A program made the translations under genes and the position numbers. From contig NZ_JAGEKP010000002.1 of the NCBI RefSeq assembly GCF_017565305.1, positions 83,094-147,093 of the forward strand: a stretch of DNA of 64,000 nt, written 5' to 3'. Source of the stretch: Leifsonia sp. TF02-11. GTDB taxonomy: Bacteria > Actinomycetota > Actinomycetes > Actinomycetales > Microbacteriaceae. Below the pieces are notes generated by a model. It was not told where the DNA came from. It searched no databases and saw only the letters and a program-made list of their open reading frames with translations. How positions within the stretch are numbered: position 1 is the first letter of the stretch; each line of letters starts with the position of its first letter. Of the stretch, positions 36,428-45,509 are shown in pieces.

Positions 36428-37891
36428 TCAGACCGCGAACGGGTCGGGTGTCAGGGTGTACTTCGTGCTCAGGTACTCGTGGATGCCCTCGAGTCCGCCC
36501 TCGCGTCCCAGACCCGACTGCTTCACTCCGCCGAAGGGGGCGGCGGCGTTCGAGATGACGCCGACGTTCAGGCCCATCATCCCGGTCTGCAGTCGCTCGA
36601 TCATCCGCTGGCCGCGCGCGAGGTCTTTCGTGAACACGTACGAGACCAGGCCGAACTCGGTGTCGTTGGCGATGCGCACGGCTTCGTCCTCGTCGCGGAA
36701 GCGCACGATCGACAGCACGGGCCCGAAGATCTCCTGGCGGAGGATCTCGCTGCCCGCCCGAACGTCGGTGACGACGGTCGGCTCGTAGAAGGTACCCGGC
36801 CCGGCGACGCGAGAGCCTCCGGTCAGCACCGACGCTCCCCTGGCGACCGCGTCCTCCACCAGTTCGGCGGCCTTGTCGACAGCGTCCTCGTTGATCAGCG
36901 GTCCGATCGTGACGCCCTCGTCTGTTCCGCGACCGATCTTCATCGCGGAGACCTTGGCGGTCACCCGGCGGGCGAACTCGTCAGCGACGTCCTCGTGCAC
37001 GATGAACCGGTTGGCCGCGGTGCAGGCCTCGCCGATGTTGCGGAACTTCGCCAGCATCGCGCCATCGACCGCACGGTCGAGGTCCGCGTCGTCGAACACG
37101 ACGAAGGGCGCGTTGCCACCCAGCTCCATGGAGGTGCGGAGCACGTTCTCCGACGCCTGCTGCAGCAGCTTCCTGCCCACTTCGGTCGAGCCGGTGAACG
37201 AGAGCTTCCGCAGCCGCGGGTCGGCGATGATCGGGGCGGACACCTTTCCGGAGGTGGAGGTCGTGATCACGTTGAGCACGCCGGCCGGCAGCCCGGCGTC
37301 TTCGAGCAGCCGGGCGAAGTACAGGGTCGTCAGCGGGGTCAGCTCGGCCGGCTTGACGACGACCGTGCAGCCCGCGGCCAGGGCCGGCGCGATCTTGCGC
37401 GTCGCCATCGCCAGCGGGAAGTTCCACGGCGTGATGAGGAAGCACGGGCCGACGGGGTGCTGCGACACGATCATCCGTCCGGTGCCCTCGGGATTCGTCC
37501 CGTAGCGGCCGGCGATGCGCACGGCCTCCTCGGAGAACCAGCGCAGGAACTCGCCGCCGTAAGTCACTTCGCCGTTGGCCTCCGCCAGCGGCTTGCCCAT
37601 CTCCAGTGTCATCAGCAGCGCGAACTCGTCACGGCGCTCCTGCAGCAGGTCGAACGCCCGGCGCAGAATCTCGCCCCGCGTGCGCGGCGGGGTCGCCGCC
37701 CAGGCGTCGGCCGCTCCGACCGCGGCGTCCAGCGCGCGGGCACCGTCCTCCACCGAGGCGTTCGCGATCTCGCGGATCGGGTCTCCGGTCGCCGGGTCGT
37801 AGACCTTCAGCGTCCCGTTGGCTCCCGCCACCCACTCGCCGCCGATGAAGAGGCGGTCGGGCACGCGCTCGAGCAAGGCCCTCTCGTCCAT
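36428..37891 (-). CDS. gabD: NAD(P)-dependent succinate-semialdehyde-type aldehyde dehydrogenase
   Basis: A 487-residue aldehyde dehydrogenase. TPWNFPLAMATRKIAPALAAGCTVVVKPAELTPL is the cofactor region, FTGSTEVGRKLLQQ follows, MELGGNAPFVVF holds the general-base Glu, and NIGEACTAANRF the catalytic Cys. The sequence groups with GabD-type enzymes (succinate semialdehyde to succinate), but related enzymes act on other semialdehydes. It is preceded by an Lrp-type regulator and followed by thiolase and SDR, which suggests a catabolic operon for an amino acid or organic acid. Confidence 0.88.
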   Translation of the reverse strand: MDERALLERVPDRLFIGGEWVAGANGTLKVYDPATGDPIREIANASVEDGARALDAAVGAADAWAATPPRTRGEILRRAFDLLQERRDEFALLMTLEMGKPLAEANGEVTYGGEFLRWFSEEAVRIAGRYGTNPEGTGRMIVSQHPVGPCFLITPWNFPLAMATRKIAPALAAGCTVVVKPAELTPLTTLYFARLLEDAGLPAGVLNVITTSTSGKVSAPIIADPRLRKLSFTGSTEVGRKLLQQASENVLRTSMELGGNAPFVVFDDADLDRAVDGAMLAKFRNIGEACTAANRFIVHEDVADEFARRVTAKVSAMKIGRGTDEGVTIGPLINEDAVDKAAELVEDAVARGASVLTGGSRVAGPGTFYEPTVVTDVRAGSEILRQEIFGPVLSIVRFRDEDEAVRIANDTEFGLVSYVFTKDLARGQRMIERLQTGMMGLNVGVISNAAAPFGGVKQSGLGREGGLEGIHEYLSTKYTLTPDPFAV

Positions 37892-37950
37892 GATGACTCC
37901 TAACTGGCTCGGTTCTGCTCTGGCTCGTACTGCTCCGGATGGATGGTGGC

Positions 37951-38412
37951 TCAGTCTTCGACGGCCGCCTGCACCAGCGGCACGCTGCGGCTCTCGATCT
38001 TGGTCTCGAGCGCGATGACCGTGGAGGTGCGGCTGATCGCCGGGTCGCCGAGGATGCCGCTGATCACGCGCTGCAGGTCGGCGTTGGAGCGGGCGACGAC
38101 CCGGATCAGGAGGTCACCCGACCCGGTCACCGTGTGCACCTCCAGCACCTCGGGGATGCCGCGCAGGTGCTCCACGACCGAGAGGTCGCTCTGAGTGATC
38201 TCCGCGGTCACGAAAGCCGTCACCGGAAACCCGAGCCGATGGTTGTCGATCGTCGGCGCGAAGTCCTTCACCACGCCGGTGCGCTGCAAGCGGTCGAGCC
38301 GAGCCTGCACGGTGCCACGCGCCACCCCCAGGCGCCGGGAGGCCTCGAACACCCCGAGCCTCGGCTCCTCCGTGAGCAGCGCGATGAGGTCGGCGTCCAG
38401 CCTGTCGATCAT
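37951..38412 (-). CDS. Lrp/AsnC-family transcriptional regulator
   Basis: A 153-residue regulator: N-terminal HTH (LDADLIALLTEEPRLGVFEASRRLGVARGTVQARLDRLQRTGVV) and C-terminal RAM ligand-binding domain (VTAFVTAEITQSDLSVVEHL, VTGSGDLLIRVVARSNADLQRVI). Lrp proteins sense amino acids or related acids. It is first in the series Lrp-aldehyde dehydrogenase-thiolase-SDR (60-base gap), so it is probably the local regulator of that operon. Confidence 0.9.
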   Translation of the reverse strand: MIDRLDADLIALLTEEPRLGVFEASRRLGVARGTVQARLDRLQRTGVVKDFAPTIDNHRLGFPVTAFVTAEITQSDLSVVEHLRGIPEVLEVHTVTGSGDLLIRVVARSNADLQRVISGILGDPAISRTSTVIALETKIESRSVPLVQAAVED

Positions 38413-38461
38413 GCACACTCCTTCGCTCCTCGCACATCGTACGACCGCGCCGGCACCGCTC

Positions 38462-39202
38462 CTACAGCCTGACCGAAGCTCCCAGGAACGGGAGGGCAGC
38501 CTGCTTGAACGCGCGAGCACTCAACGTCGTGATGTGGTTGCGGCGCGGGACCACGACCAGCTCGGCGGCGAGCCGGCGGGCGACCTCGTCGGCGCCGTCG
38601 GCGACGGGGTCCGCCTCACCGACCACGACGAGCGTCGGCCCGGACGGCGCCGGCGTCGACGGCGGCAGCGGGAGCGGGTGCTGTGCCATCCCCTCCGCGC
38701 ACGCGGCGAGCGCCTCGCGGTCGACGCCGGGCGCCTCGCGCAGCGACGAGAGCAGCGGCGCGAGCGGATTGTCGGCAGGAAGAGTGTCGGCGCCGTCCAG
38801 GATCGCGCGCCGCACGGCCTCCACACCCCACCGCCCGAACTGCTCGACCGTGCCGACCCCGCCGACGACGAGCCGCCGAACGCGTTCCGGCGCCCGTGCG
38901 GCGAGGGCGAGCGCCACCCAGCTGCCCATCGAGTATCCGATGACGTCGACGCGGCCGAGGCGCTGCTCGTCCAGGACGGCGAGGAGATCGGCCGCGAGGA
39001 GGTCCGGCGAGTACCCCGCGGGATCGTGCGGCGCATCGCTCGCACCGTGGCCGCGCAGGTCGGGGACGACCGCCCCGCGCCCGGCCTCGGCGAGCGCCGC
39101 CACCCAGCCCGTCGCCTCCCAGGTCAGCTCGCCGGTCGTGGCGAAGCCGTGCACCAGCAGCACGGGGTCGGCCCCGGGATGTCGTTCGACGTGCAGGCGC
39201 AT
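38462..39202 (-). CDS. Alpha/beta hydrolase
   Basis: A 246-residue soluble hydrolase. LLVHGFATTGELTW forms the oxyanion region, DLRGHGASDAP is typical, the nucleophile elbow is IGYSMGSWVAL (Ser), the acid is in VVVGEADPVADG and the His in VPRRNHITTL. The substrate is unknown. A CAGGAT hexamer lies six bases before the ATG. It sits upstream of the Lrp gene on the same strand with a 50-base gap. Confidence 0.88.
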   Translation of the reverse strand: MRLHVERHPGADPVLLVHGFATTGELTWEATGWVAALAEAGRGAVVPDLRGHGASDAPHDPAGYSPDLLAADLLAVLDEQRLGRVDVIGYSMGSWVALALAARAPERVRRLVVGGVGTVEQFGRWGVEAVRRAILDGADTLPADNPLAPLLSSLREAPGVDREALAACAEGMAQHPLPLPPSTPAPSGPTLVVVGEADPVADGADEVARRLAAELVVVPRRNHITTLSARAFKQAALPFLGASVRL

Positions 39203-39251
39203 GGCTCCATCCTGCCCGATGTCTGCGTGGCGAGGCTCGGTCGAGGCCGCC

Positions 39252-40031
39252 TCAGAGCCTGCCGGCCAGGCGGGCGCGCAACCGGTCGGCGAGGGCGTCA
39301 GCGGTGTCGGCGATCTCAGCGAAGTAGTCGTCGTCGACGGTTCCCGTCGCACGGAGGCGCTGCTCGCAGACGACGAGCGGGTCGCGGGCGGGCCACGCCG
39401 ACGGTTCGGGCAGCACGGCGTCGATGAGGATGGGCCCGGACCCGGAACGCGCGTGTGCCAAGGCCTCCTGGGTGGCGTCGTGCACGGCGAGCGCATCGGA
39501 ACCGTCGACCAGCAGCACGGGCATCGAAGCGCTGCCGGAGCGTCCGGAGCTCGAGAGGAATACCACGGGAAGCGCAGCCGCGCGCGCGGTGCCGACGGCG
39601 CTGCGCAGCTCGGCGGGGGCCCCGCCCCCTGTGCCGACGGGAACGAGGGCGCACGCGCCGGTGCGGTCCAGCTTGGCGCCGAGCGCCCAGCCGACGGCGT
39701 GAGTCACCGATCCGTCGAGTGCGGCGCCGAGCGGGCCGCTTCGCGCGCTGAGCACGGCGGCCGGGTCCGCGCCGAGCGCGATCGCGACACCCGGCTCATG
39801 GGCCGCAGGGAATGCGCGGTCGCGTGCCGGGTCGAGAGCAGAGGCGGCACCGACCTGCACGGCCTCGCGGCCGCGGGAGTCGACGTGTGCGGGGAGGACG
39901 CCGCGCCCGCGCAGGACGACCGCTTCACGGTCGAGTCTGCGAACGGTGGCCATCGTCCGGTAGAGCCGGCGGAGCAGCGCGGCGACGTCGGCGTGCGCTC
40001 CGATGACCGGCTCGAGGATCGTGGAGGTCAT
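39252..40031 (-). CDS. E1-alpha-like protein lacking thiamine-diphosphate residues
   Basis: This resembles the alpha subunit of 2-oxoacid dehydrogenase E1 (YRTMATVRRLDREAVVLRGRGVLPAHVDSRGREAVQVGAASAL), but is only 259 residues where active subunits have about 330-370. In the place of the ThDP motif (GDG ... N) it reads VGTGGGAPAELRSAVGTARAAALPVVFLSS: the metal-binding Asp is Thr and the Asn is Gly. No E1-beta or E2 gene is near. It may be a pseudoenzyme or a repurposed fold. Codon use is normal and the frame is intact, so it appears to be maintained. Confidence 0.7.
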   Translation of the reverse strand: MTSTILEPVIGAHADVAALLRRLYRTMATVRRLDREAVVLRGRGVLPAHVDSRGREAVQVGAASALDPARDRAFPAAHEPGVAIALGADPAAVLSARSGPLGAALDGSVTHAVGWALGAKLDRTGACALVPVGTGGGAPAELRSAVGTARAAALPVVFLSSSGRSGSASMPVLLVDGSDALAVHDATQEALAHARSGSGPILIDAVLPEPSAWPARDPLVVCEQRLRATGTVDDDYFAEIADTADALADRLRARLAGRL

Positions 40032-40154
40032 GGATTCCACTCTCTCCAACCCGCGTGCCCGGCGGCAACGAGCGCGGCGACCGGCGCGCATCCTGTGCAG
40101 CGACCGGTGGTGCCGACGACGATCGGGACTACACAGTGCGCAGCCTCCGGCCGG

Positions 40155-42320
40155 TCAGGACGACGGGAGCCGACGGCCGAGCTTCGACGGCCACCAGATC
40201 GCGCGCCCGATGTCGTACGACAGCGCCGGAACGAGCAGCGAACGGACCAGCACGGTGTCGAGCAGCACGCCGAACGCGACGATGAAGGCGATCTGCACCA
40301 GGAACAGGATCGGGATGACGGCGAGGGCGGCGAAGGTCGCCGCCAGCACGACGCCCGCCGAGGTGATGACGCTGCCCGTCATCCCGAGGCCGCGCAGGAT
40401 GCCCGGCCGGGTCCCGATCCGCAGCGACTCCTCGCGCACGCGCGTCATCAGGAAGATGTTGTAGTCCACGCCCAGCGCCACCAGGAACACGAATCCGAAG
40501 AGGGGCACGCTCGCGTCCGCCCCCGGGAAGTGGAACAGGTGGTCGAAGACGAGGGCCGACACGCCGAGAGCGGCGGCGTACGACAGCACGACGCTGGCGA
40601 TCAGGAGCACGGGAGCGAGGATCGAGCGCAGCAGCAGCATCAGGACCACCAGGATGACGAGCAGCACGATCGGGATGATCTTCATCAGGTCGCTCTGGGC
40701 GGTGTCGTTGGTGTCCAGTGCGATGGCCGTCACCCCGCCGACGAGCACGCCGGAGCTCGTTGCCGGGAGGTCGCTGCGCAGCTCGCGGACCACCTGCTCG
40801 GCCGCGGCCGAGTCGGGCTGCGCCTTCAGGGTCGCCTGGATGAGCACCCGGCCGTCCTTCACCACCGCGGGAGCCGCGGCGCCGCCCGCCGACGCGGGTC
40901 GGCCTCCTCCCGAGTAGATCGTCGCGGTCGCGATGCCGTCGTTCTTCTCGGCCGCCGCGCGCACGGCCTCCCCGTCGGCCTCCTTCGCCACGATGAGCAC
41001 CGGCGCACCCGACCCGGCGTCGAAGTGCTTCGCGAGGATCTTCTGACCGTCGACGGCATCCGACTGCGACAGCACCAGGTCGGTCTGCTCGACGCCGTTC
41101 GCCTTGAGCTGGGTGAGCCCGAGTGCGCACGCGGCGAGCAGCACGAACGACACGATCCAGGTGATCCGAGGCCGGTGGGCGATGAGCGCCCCGACGCGCC
41201 GCCACACGCCACGGATGCCGTCGAGTCCGGCGACCCGCTCCTCGTCACTGTGCTTGTGCTCGTGCGGGTGATCGCCGGCGTAGACCGGGCGGAACGGCCA
41301 GAACGCCGCGCGCCCGCAGACCGCGAGGAGCGTCGGCAGCAGCGTGAGCGCCGACAGCAGCGAGAACACGATGCCGATGGCGGCGATCGGGCCGAGGCTC
41401 TTGTTGGAGTTGAGATCGGAGAACAGCAGGCACAGCAGCGCCAGGATGACCGTCGCCCCGGAGGCGAGGATCGGCTCGAAGGCGGCCTTCCACGCCGTCA
41501 GGATCGCCGTCCACCGCGACTCCTCGTGCTCCAGGGCCTCCCGGTAGCGGGCGACGAGCAGCAGGGAGTAGTCGGTGGCCGCCCCGATCACGAGGATCGA
41601 GAGGATGCCCTGGCTCTGCCCGCTGAGTTTGATCCAGCCCCACAGCGCGAAGAGGTAGACCACCAGGATGGCGGCGCACAGCGCGAAGACCGAAGTCAGC
41701 AGCACCAGGAACGGCAGCAGCAGCGCCCGGTAGACGAGCAGCAGGATGACGAACACCGCGCCCACCGCGACGAGAAGGAGGATCCCGTCGATTCCGCCGA
41801 ACGCGTTGACGAGGTCGGCCGTGAGGCCCGCCGGCCCGGTGACCCAGCCCCGTGTTCCGGCGGGCAGCTCGCTCTTCACGACGCTGCGCAGGTCGGCGAC
41901 GACAGTCTTGACGTGGTTGGTGTCGGCGACCGGCACGATGAACTGCACGGCGCGGCCGTCCGTCGACGGGATGGGACCGGCCACGCTGGTGGTCGCGCCG
42001 GACTCCGGAGGCTGGACGCCCTCCACGGCACCGAGTGCGGTCGCCAGCTCGGAATAGGCGGCCAGTCCGCTCCTCGGGATCGCGGTGTCGGACTGCACGA
42101 CGACGATGGCGGGCACCGCCTCCGAGTCGGTGAAACGCTTCTGCCACGCCTGCACCTCCGTCGACTCCGCGCTCGCGGGCAGGAAGGCGGCCTGGTCGTT
42201 GCTGGACACCCCGGAGAGCTTGCCGAACGTCGGCCCGCCGAGGCCGGCCAGCACCAGCCAGATCAGGATGAGTGCCGTCGGCACCACGATCCGCAGCCAC
42301 AGCGACGGTTTGCCCGACAT
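40155..42320 (-). CDS. MMPL-family RND transporter
   Basis: A 721-residue membrane transporter, expected to export lipids or drugs with proton motive force. There are two halves, each with a first helix, a periplasmic domain and five clustered helices. The proton-relay regions are GAATDYSLLLVARYREAL (about residue 247) and ALGVDYNIFLMTRVREE (about residue 630). ATG at 42320 is chosen because GGAGG sits four bases upstream; the GTG just before it is too close to that site. A palindrome lies directly upstream. No regulator gene is adjacent. Confidence 0.92.
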   Translation of the reverse strand: MSGKPSLWLRIVVPTALILIWLVLAGLGGPTFGKLSGVSSNDQAAFLPASAESTEVQAWQKRFTDSEAVPAIVVVQSDTAIPRSGLAAYSELATALGAVEGVQPPESGATTSVAGPIPSTDGRAVQFIVPVADTNHVKTVVADLRSVVKSELPAGTRGWVTGPAGLTADLVNAFGGIDGILLLVAVGAVFVILLLVYRALLLPFLVLLTSVFALCAAILVVYLFALWGWIKLSGQSQGILSILVIGAATDYSLLLVARYREALEHEESRWTAILTAWKAAFEPILASGATVILALLCLLFSDLNSNKSLGPIAAIGIVFSLLSALTLLPTLLAVCGRAAFWPFRPVYAGDHPHEHKHSDEERVAGLDGIRGVWRRVGALIAHRPRITWIVSFVLLAACALGLTQLKANGVEQTDLVLSQSDAVDGQKILAKHFDAGSGAPVLIVAKEADGEAVRAAAEKNDGIATATIYSGGGRPASAGGAAAPAVVKDGRVLIQATLKAQPDSAAAEQVVRELRSDLPATSSGVLVGGVTAIALDTNDTAQSDLMKIIPIVLLVILVVLMLLLRSILAPVLLIASVVLSYAAALGVSALVFDHLFHFPGADASVPLFGFVFLVALGVDYNIFLMTRVREESLRIGTRPGILRGLGMTGSVITSAGVVLAATFAALAVIPILFLVQIAFIVAFGVLLDTVLVRSLLVPALSYDIGRAIWWPSKLGRRLPSS

Positions 42321-42331
42321 CACGCCTCCAA

Positions 42332-42343
42332 TTAGCTAGCCAA
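42332..42343. promoter_or_regulatory. Probable operator before the MMPL transporter
   Basis: TTAGCTAGCCAA is palindromic at 10 of 12 positions, 11 bases upstream of the start, with further TAGC half-sites alongside. It fits a repressor site between promoter and gene. Confidence 0.4.
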
Positions 42344-42379
42344 GTTAGCAATCAGCATACTGTCTAGCTGCACGGCGCT

Positions 42380-42961
42380 CTACTCCGTGGCGATGAGCTC
42401 CGCACCGGCGTGGGCCAGTTCGGCAAGGGCGGCGTCCGACGATCCCGGCGCCACGCCCGCGACGAGCGAGGTGAGCACCCGCACGCGCTGCCCATGCTCC
42501 AGAGCGTCGAGTGCGGACGCCCGCACGCAGTAGTCGGTCGCGATCCCTGCCACATCGACCGTGTCGATCCCGTGCTCGTCCAGGAGGTTGTGGACGGAGG
42601 AACCGGCATCCGTCCGCCCCTCGAAGATCGAGTATGCCGGCACGCCCTGGCCCTTGCGGATGTGGTAGCCGACGCGGGAGGTGTCGAGCGCCGGGTGGTA
42701 CTCGGCACCGGTCGTGCCCGCGACGCAGTGCACAGGCCAGGTGGTGACGAAGTCGGGTTCGGCATCGGTGGCGAAGTGGCCGCCGTTGTCGTTGTCGGCG
42801 TCGTGCCAGTCGCGGCTCGCGAGCACGATCGTGTACTCGTCGCCGTGTGCACGCAGGTACTCGGTGATCCCCGCTGCGACCGCCGCTCCGCCGTCGACCC
42901 CGAGAGCTCCGCCCTCGGTGAAGTCGTTCTGCACGTCGATGATGAACAGGGCCTTGCCCAT
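42380..42961 (-). CDS. pncA: Nicotinamidase / pyrazinamidase
   Basis: It deamidates nicotinamide to nicotinate in NAD salvage. The 193-residue isochorismatase-fold enzyme has the triad: Asp in FIIDVQNDF, Lys in YHIRKGQ and Cys in IATDYCVRASA. The metal residues are in SRDWHDADNDNGGHF. GGAGGAAGC precedes the ATG. It follows the carboxypeptidase gene by 15 bases on the same strand. Confidence 0.93.
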   Translation of the reverse strand: MGKALFIIDVQNDFTEGGALGVDGGAAVAAGITEYLRAHGDEYTIVLASRDWHDADNDNGGHFATDAEPDFVTTWPVHCVAGTTGAEYHPALDTSRVGYHIRKGQGVPAYSIFEGRTDAGSSVHNLLDEHGIDTVDVAGIATDYCVRASALDALEHGQRVRVLTSLVAGVAPGSSDAALAELAHAGAELIATE

Positions 42962-42976
42962 GGCCGCTTCCTCCGC

Positions 42977-44614
42977 TCAGCCGTTCATGAGGTTGTCGCC
43001 GCACTTGTAGAAGCCGGTGACGAGCGTGTCGATCGCCTGTTTGGCATTGTCGCTCACCGGCCCGAGTGCGAACACAGCGAAGGTGAGCGGGGTGCCGTCT
43101 GCTCCCGTGACGATCCCCGACAGCGTGTAGCCGTTGTTGATCCATCCGGTCTTGGCGTGGACGGCACCGCGAGCGACCGAGTTCGCGCCGGTGAAGCGGT
43201 TGTAGCCGGGGCCGAGCGTGCCGGACTGGCCCGAGACCGGGAGGCCGTCGTAGACGACGCCCAGGCCGTTCTGGCGGTTGAGCACCTTGATGAACAGCTG
43301 CGTCAGGTACGCGGGGGGCACCGCATTGTCGGCGCTGAGTCCCGAGCCGTCGGCGATGTGGATGCCGGTCGTGTCGATCCCGTAGGCCTTCAGCCCGGCC
43401 AGCACGCCCGCGTTCTCGGCGTCGAAGGTGTTGCCGGCGCCCGCCTTGATCGCAACCAGGCGCGCGAGCTCCTCCATGATCGTATTGTCGGAGTACGTCA
43501 TCGCCTGGTCGATCAGCGTGGTCACCGGCTGCGACTGCACGGCGGCGAGCTGGCGTGCGCCGGCGGGGGCGCTTCCCGAGGTCACCGCGACGTTCGTGCC
43601 GAGGTACTGCTGGAAGTACTGCACGGCCCGGCCGACGGGGTCGGTGCTGCGCGGCGACTCCACCGCTCCCGGATCGTTGCGATCGCCGTCCACCATCAGC
43701 GCGGACATGTACGGCGTTGAGCCCTCGACCACGCGCTCCTCGTGCTCATCCCAGCTGGGCTGCCACAGCGGACCGCCGAACAGCGATGTGTCGACCACGA
43801 TGGAGGTCACCGGCTGGCCGCCGAGCGCCTGCTTGGTCTGCGTCGCGAGATCCTGGATGGACGGCGCGCCCGTGTAGAACGCGCCCTGGCCGCCCGGGAG
43901 CCGCGACAGCGTGACGTCGCCGCCGCCGACGATCACGACCTGACCGGGGACGCTGCCGGCGACGACCGTCGTCTGCACGCGATAGTCGGGGCCGAGCGTG
44001 GCGAGCGCGGCGGCCGAGGTGAGGGTCTTGAGCACGGAGGCCGTCGGGCCGGGTTTTCCGCCGTTGCGGTCGAACAGCACTTCGCCGGTCTTGGCGTTGA
44101 CCACCTGGGCTTCGAGGTTGCCGAGGCGGCCGTCCTGCGCGAGCGAGGCGACCGAACAGGTGCGGATGCGACTGGCGGCCGGCTGGGTGGCCGGGACCGG
44201 CCGGGCCGGGTCGACAGTCGGCGTGGGGGTCGGGGTGGGCGTGCTCGTGGCCGAGCGCGTCGGCGAGGGAGCCCCCGCCGCACCCGCGGGCGCCGCGCCC
44301 AAGGTCGCGCCGAGCGCGACGGTGCCGGTGCCGAGGATCACGAAGGCGACGGCGGCTCCCGCGGCGATCCAGGCCTTGGGGTGGGTCCGGATCGCGGAGA
44401 GGATTCCCGCGGCCGCACCTGAGACGGCGCCGGCTGCTCCGCCGTGGGCCGATGCCGGGTTCGCAGCCGCCCTGCGGCCGGAACGGGTCGGCGCTGCACC
44501 GGGCTCGCTCGTCGCAGAGGAGTCACCGGTCGGGGGAACGAGGGGGAAAGTGTTCGTCGATTCAGACTCGGGCCCGTCGGGCAGGCCGGAGTCGCGCTGG
44601 TCCGATTCGCGCAT
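42977..44614 (-). CDS. dacB: D-alanyl-D-alanine carboxypeptidase / endopeptidase (PBP4 type)
   Basis: A 545-residue cell-wall enzyme of peptidase family S13. An acidic cytoplasmic tail, one membrane helix (AWIAAGAAVAFVILGTGTVALGA) and a Pro/Thr-rich spacer (about residues 140-170) lead to the catalytic domain. The penicillin-binding motifs are SVLK (SxxK), YSDN (SxN) and HAKTGW (KTG). It trims or cuts peptide crosslinks outside the membrane. The ATG is six bases after TAATAT, a leaderless arrangement. Two cysteines (IRTCSVAS and FYKCGDN) could form a disulfide. Confidence 0.9.
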   Translation of the reverse strand: MRESDQRDSGLPDGPESESTNTFPLVPPTGDSSATSEPGAAPTRSGRRAAANPASAHGGAAGAVSGAAAGILSAIRTHPKAWIAAGAAVAFVILGTGTVALGATLGAAPAGAAGAPSPTRSATSTPTPTPTPTVDPARPVPATQPAASRIRTCSVASLAQDGRLGNLEAQVVNAKTGEVLFDRNGGKPGPTASVLKTLTSAAALATLGPDYRVQTTVVAGSVPGQVVIVGGGDVTLSRLPGGQGAFYTGAPSIQDLATQTKQALGGQPVTSIVVDTSLFGGPLWQPSWDEHEERVVEGSTPYMSALMVDGDRNDPGAVESPRSTDPVGRAVQYFQQYLGTNVAVTSGSAPAGARQLAAVQSQPVTTLIDQAMTYSDNTIMEELARLVAIKAGAGNTFDAENAGVLAGLKAYGIDTTGIHIADGSGLSADNAVPPAYLTQLFIKVLNRQNGLGVVYDGLPVSGQSGTLGPGYNRFTGANSVARGAVHAKTGWINNGYTLSGIVTGADGTPLTFAVFALGPVSDNAKQAIDTLVTGFYKCGDNLMNG

Positions 44615-44664
44615 CCGGGTATATTACCCACGTTCCCTGAGAGCGCCACTCCGGACGTCCCGGA

Positions 44665-45187
44665 TCACGGAACGGCGACCACCCCGTAGTTCGCGAACTT
44701 CACGGTCACCGGCGACGGGCTGGCCGTCCCCGACAGGTACGCCTTCAGTCCCACGTTCCCCGCGGCTTGCAGCGCCGCCGTGGAGTCGGTCGTGCTCACC
44801 TGCCAGTTGGCGATCCGGTAGTAGTTGCCGCCGCCCGCCGTGGTGAAGTCGCCGCCGAGATGGACCCGCGACCCGTCGGGGAGGCGGCGACGGCCAGCGC
44901 CTGGCCGTTCAGCGGGACGTCGAGGCTGGAGTTCAGGACGCCGGTGGTGATGTCGTAGGCGAGGAAGGTGCTTCGCGGCGTCGTGTTGGACGCCGCGGGC
45001 GACCCGGACGGCCGCGCCGCCGTGAACGTGCCCGCCACGTACACGGTGTTGCCGACGACCGCCTGCGCCCAGGCCACGCCGTCCATCTGCGTGGTGGGCA
45101 GAACACTGCCGTCGAGGTCGGAGGCGTCGCCGGATTCGTGGGATCGACGGGCATGGTGTCGGCGGACGCGGCTCCACCGAGGCTCAA
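44665..45187 (-). pseudogene. Decayed gene for a secreted beta-propeller-like protein
   Basis: Three reading frames each hold one piece of what looks like one secreted protein. Frame one: a signal-peptide end and linker, LSLGGAASADTMPVDPTNPATPPT. Frame two (from about 45115): TTQMDGVAWAQAVVGNTVYVAGTFTAARPSG then LAYDITTGVLNSSLDVPLNGQALAVAASP. Frame three (from about 44880): DGSRVHLGGDFTTAGGGNYYRIANWQ to the end VKFANYGVVAVP. The pattern VYVAGTFT ... LNGQALAVAASPDGSRV is the repeat of delta-60-type propeller proteins. The second switch is a clean one-base loss. The C-terminal propeller is missing, so the gene is both frameshifted and internally deleted. Confidence 0.7.
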
Positions 45188-45369
45188 CCCTCCCCCGACC
45201 CCCGGCCATACTGAACAATCCTCAAATCGAGGACGAGTCTACGCCGGATGGGAGGCGGATGCACGGAAACGTCTCGCCGAAGACGGCAGCGGCCTCGATC
45301 AGCGTGGTCGTGAGCACCCTCCTGAATCGGGTAAGCTATCTGACTGTGCCCGGGCGCGAGTCCGGCCAC

Positions 45370-45445
45370 GCCGCCCTAGCTCAGTCGGCAGAGCATCTCA
45401 CTCGTAATGAGAAGGTCAAGGGTTCGATTCCCTTGGGCGGCTCCA
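45370..45445 (+). tRNA. tRNA-Thr (anticodon CGU)
   Basis: A complete cloverleaf: acceptor GCCGCCC pairs with GGGCGGC, D-arm TAGCTCAGTCGGCAGAGCA, anticodon loop CTCGTAA reading ACG codons, T-arm GGTTCGATTCC. The 3' CCA is encoded. Confidence 0.95.
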
Positions 45446-45509
45446 CCTGATCCTTCCCTCGCGTCGACTTCGACAGCCCAGCTCGTGGCTTCGCACGATC
45501 GGTCCCCGG

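Noticed and set aside
45138..45450. Short plus-strand frames over tRNA-Thr and the pseudogene start
   Set aside because: They run through the tRNA and have no motif or ribosome site.
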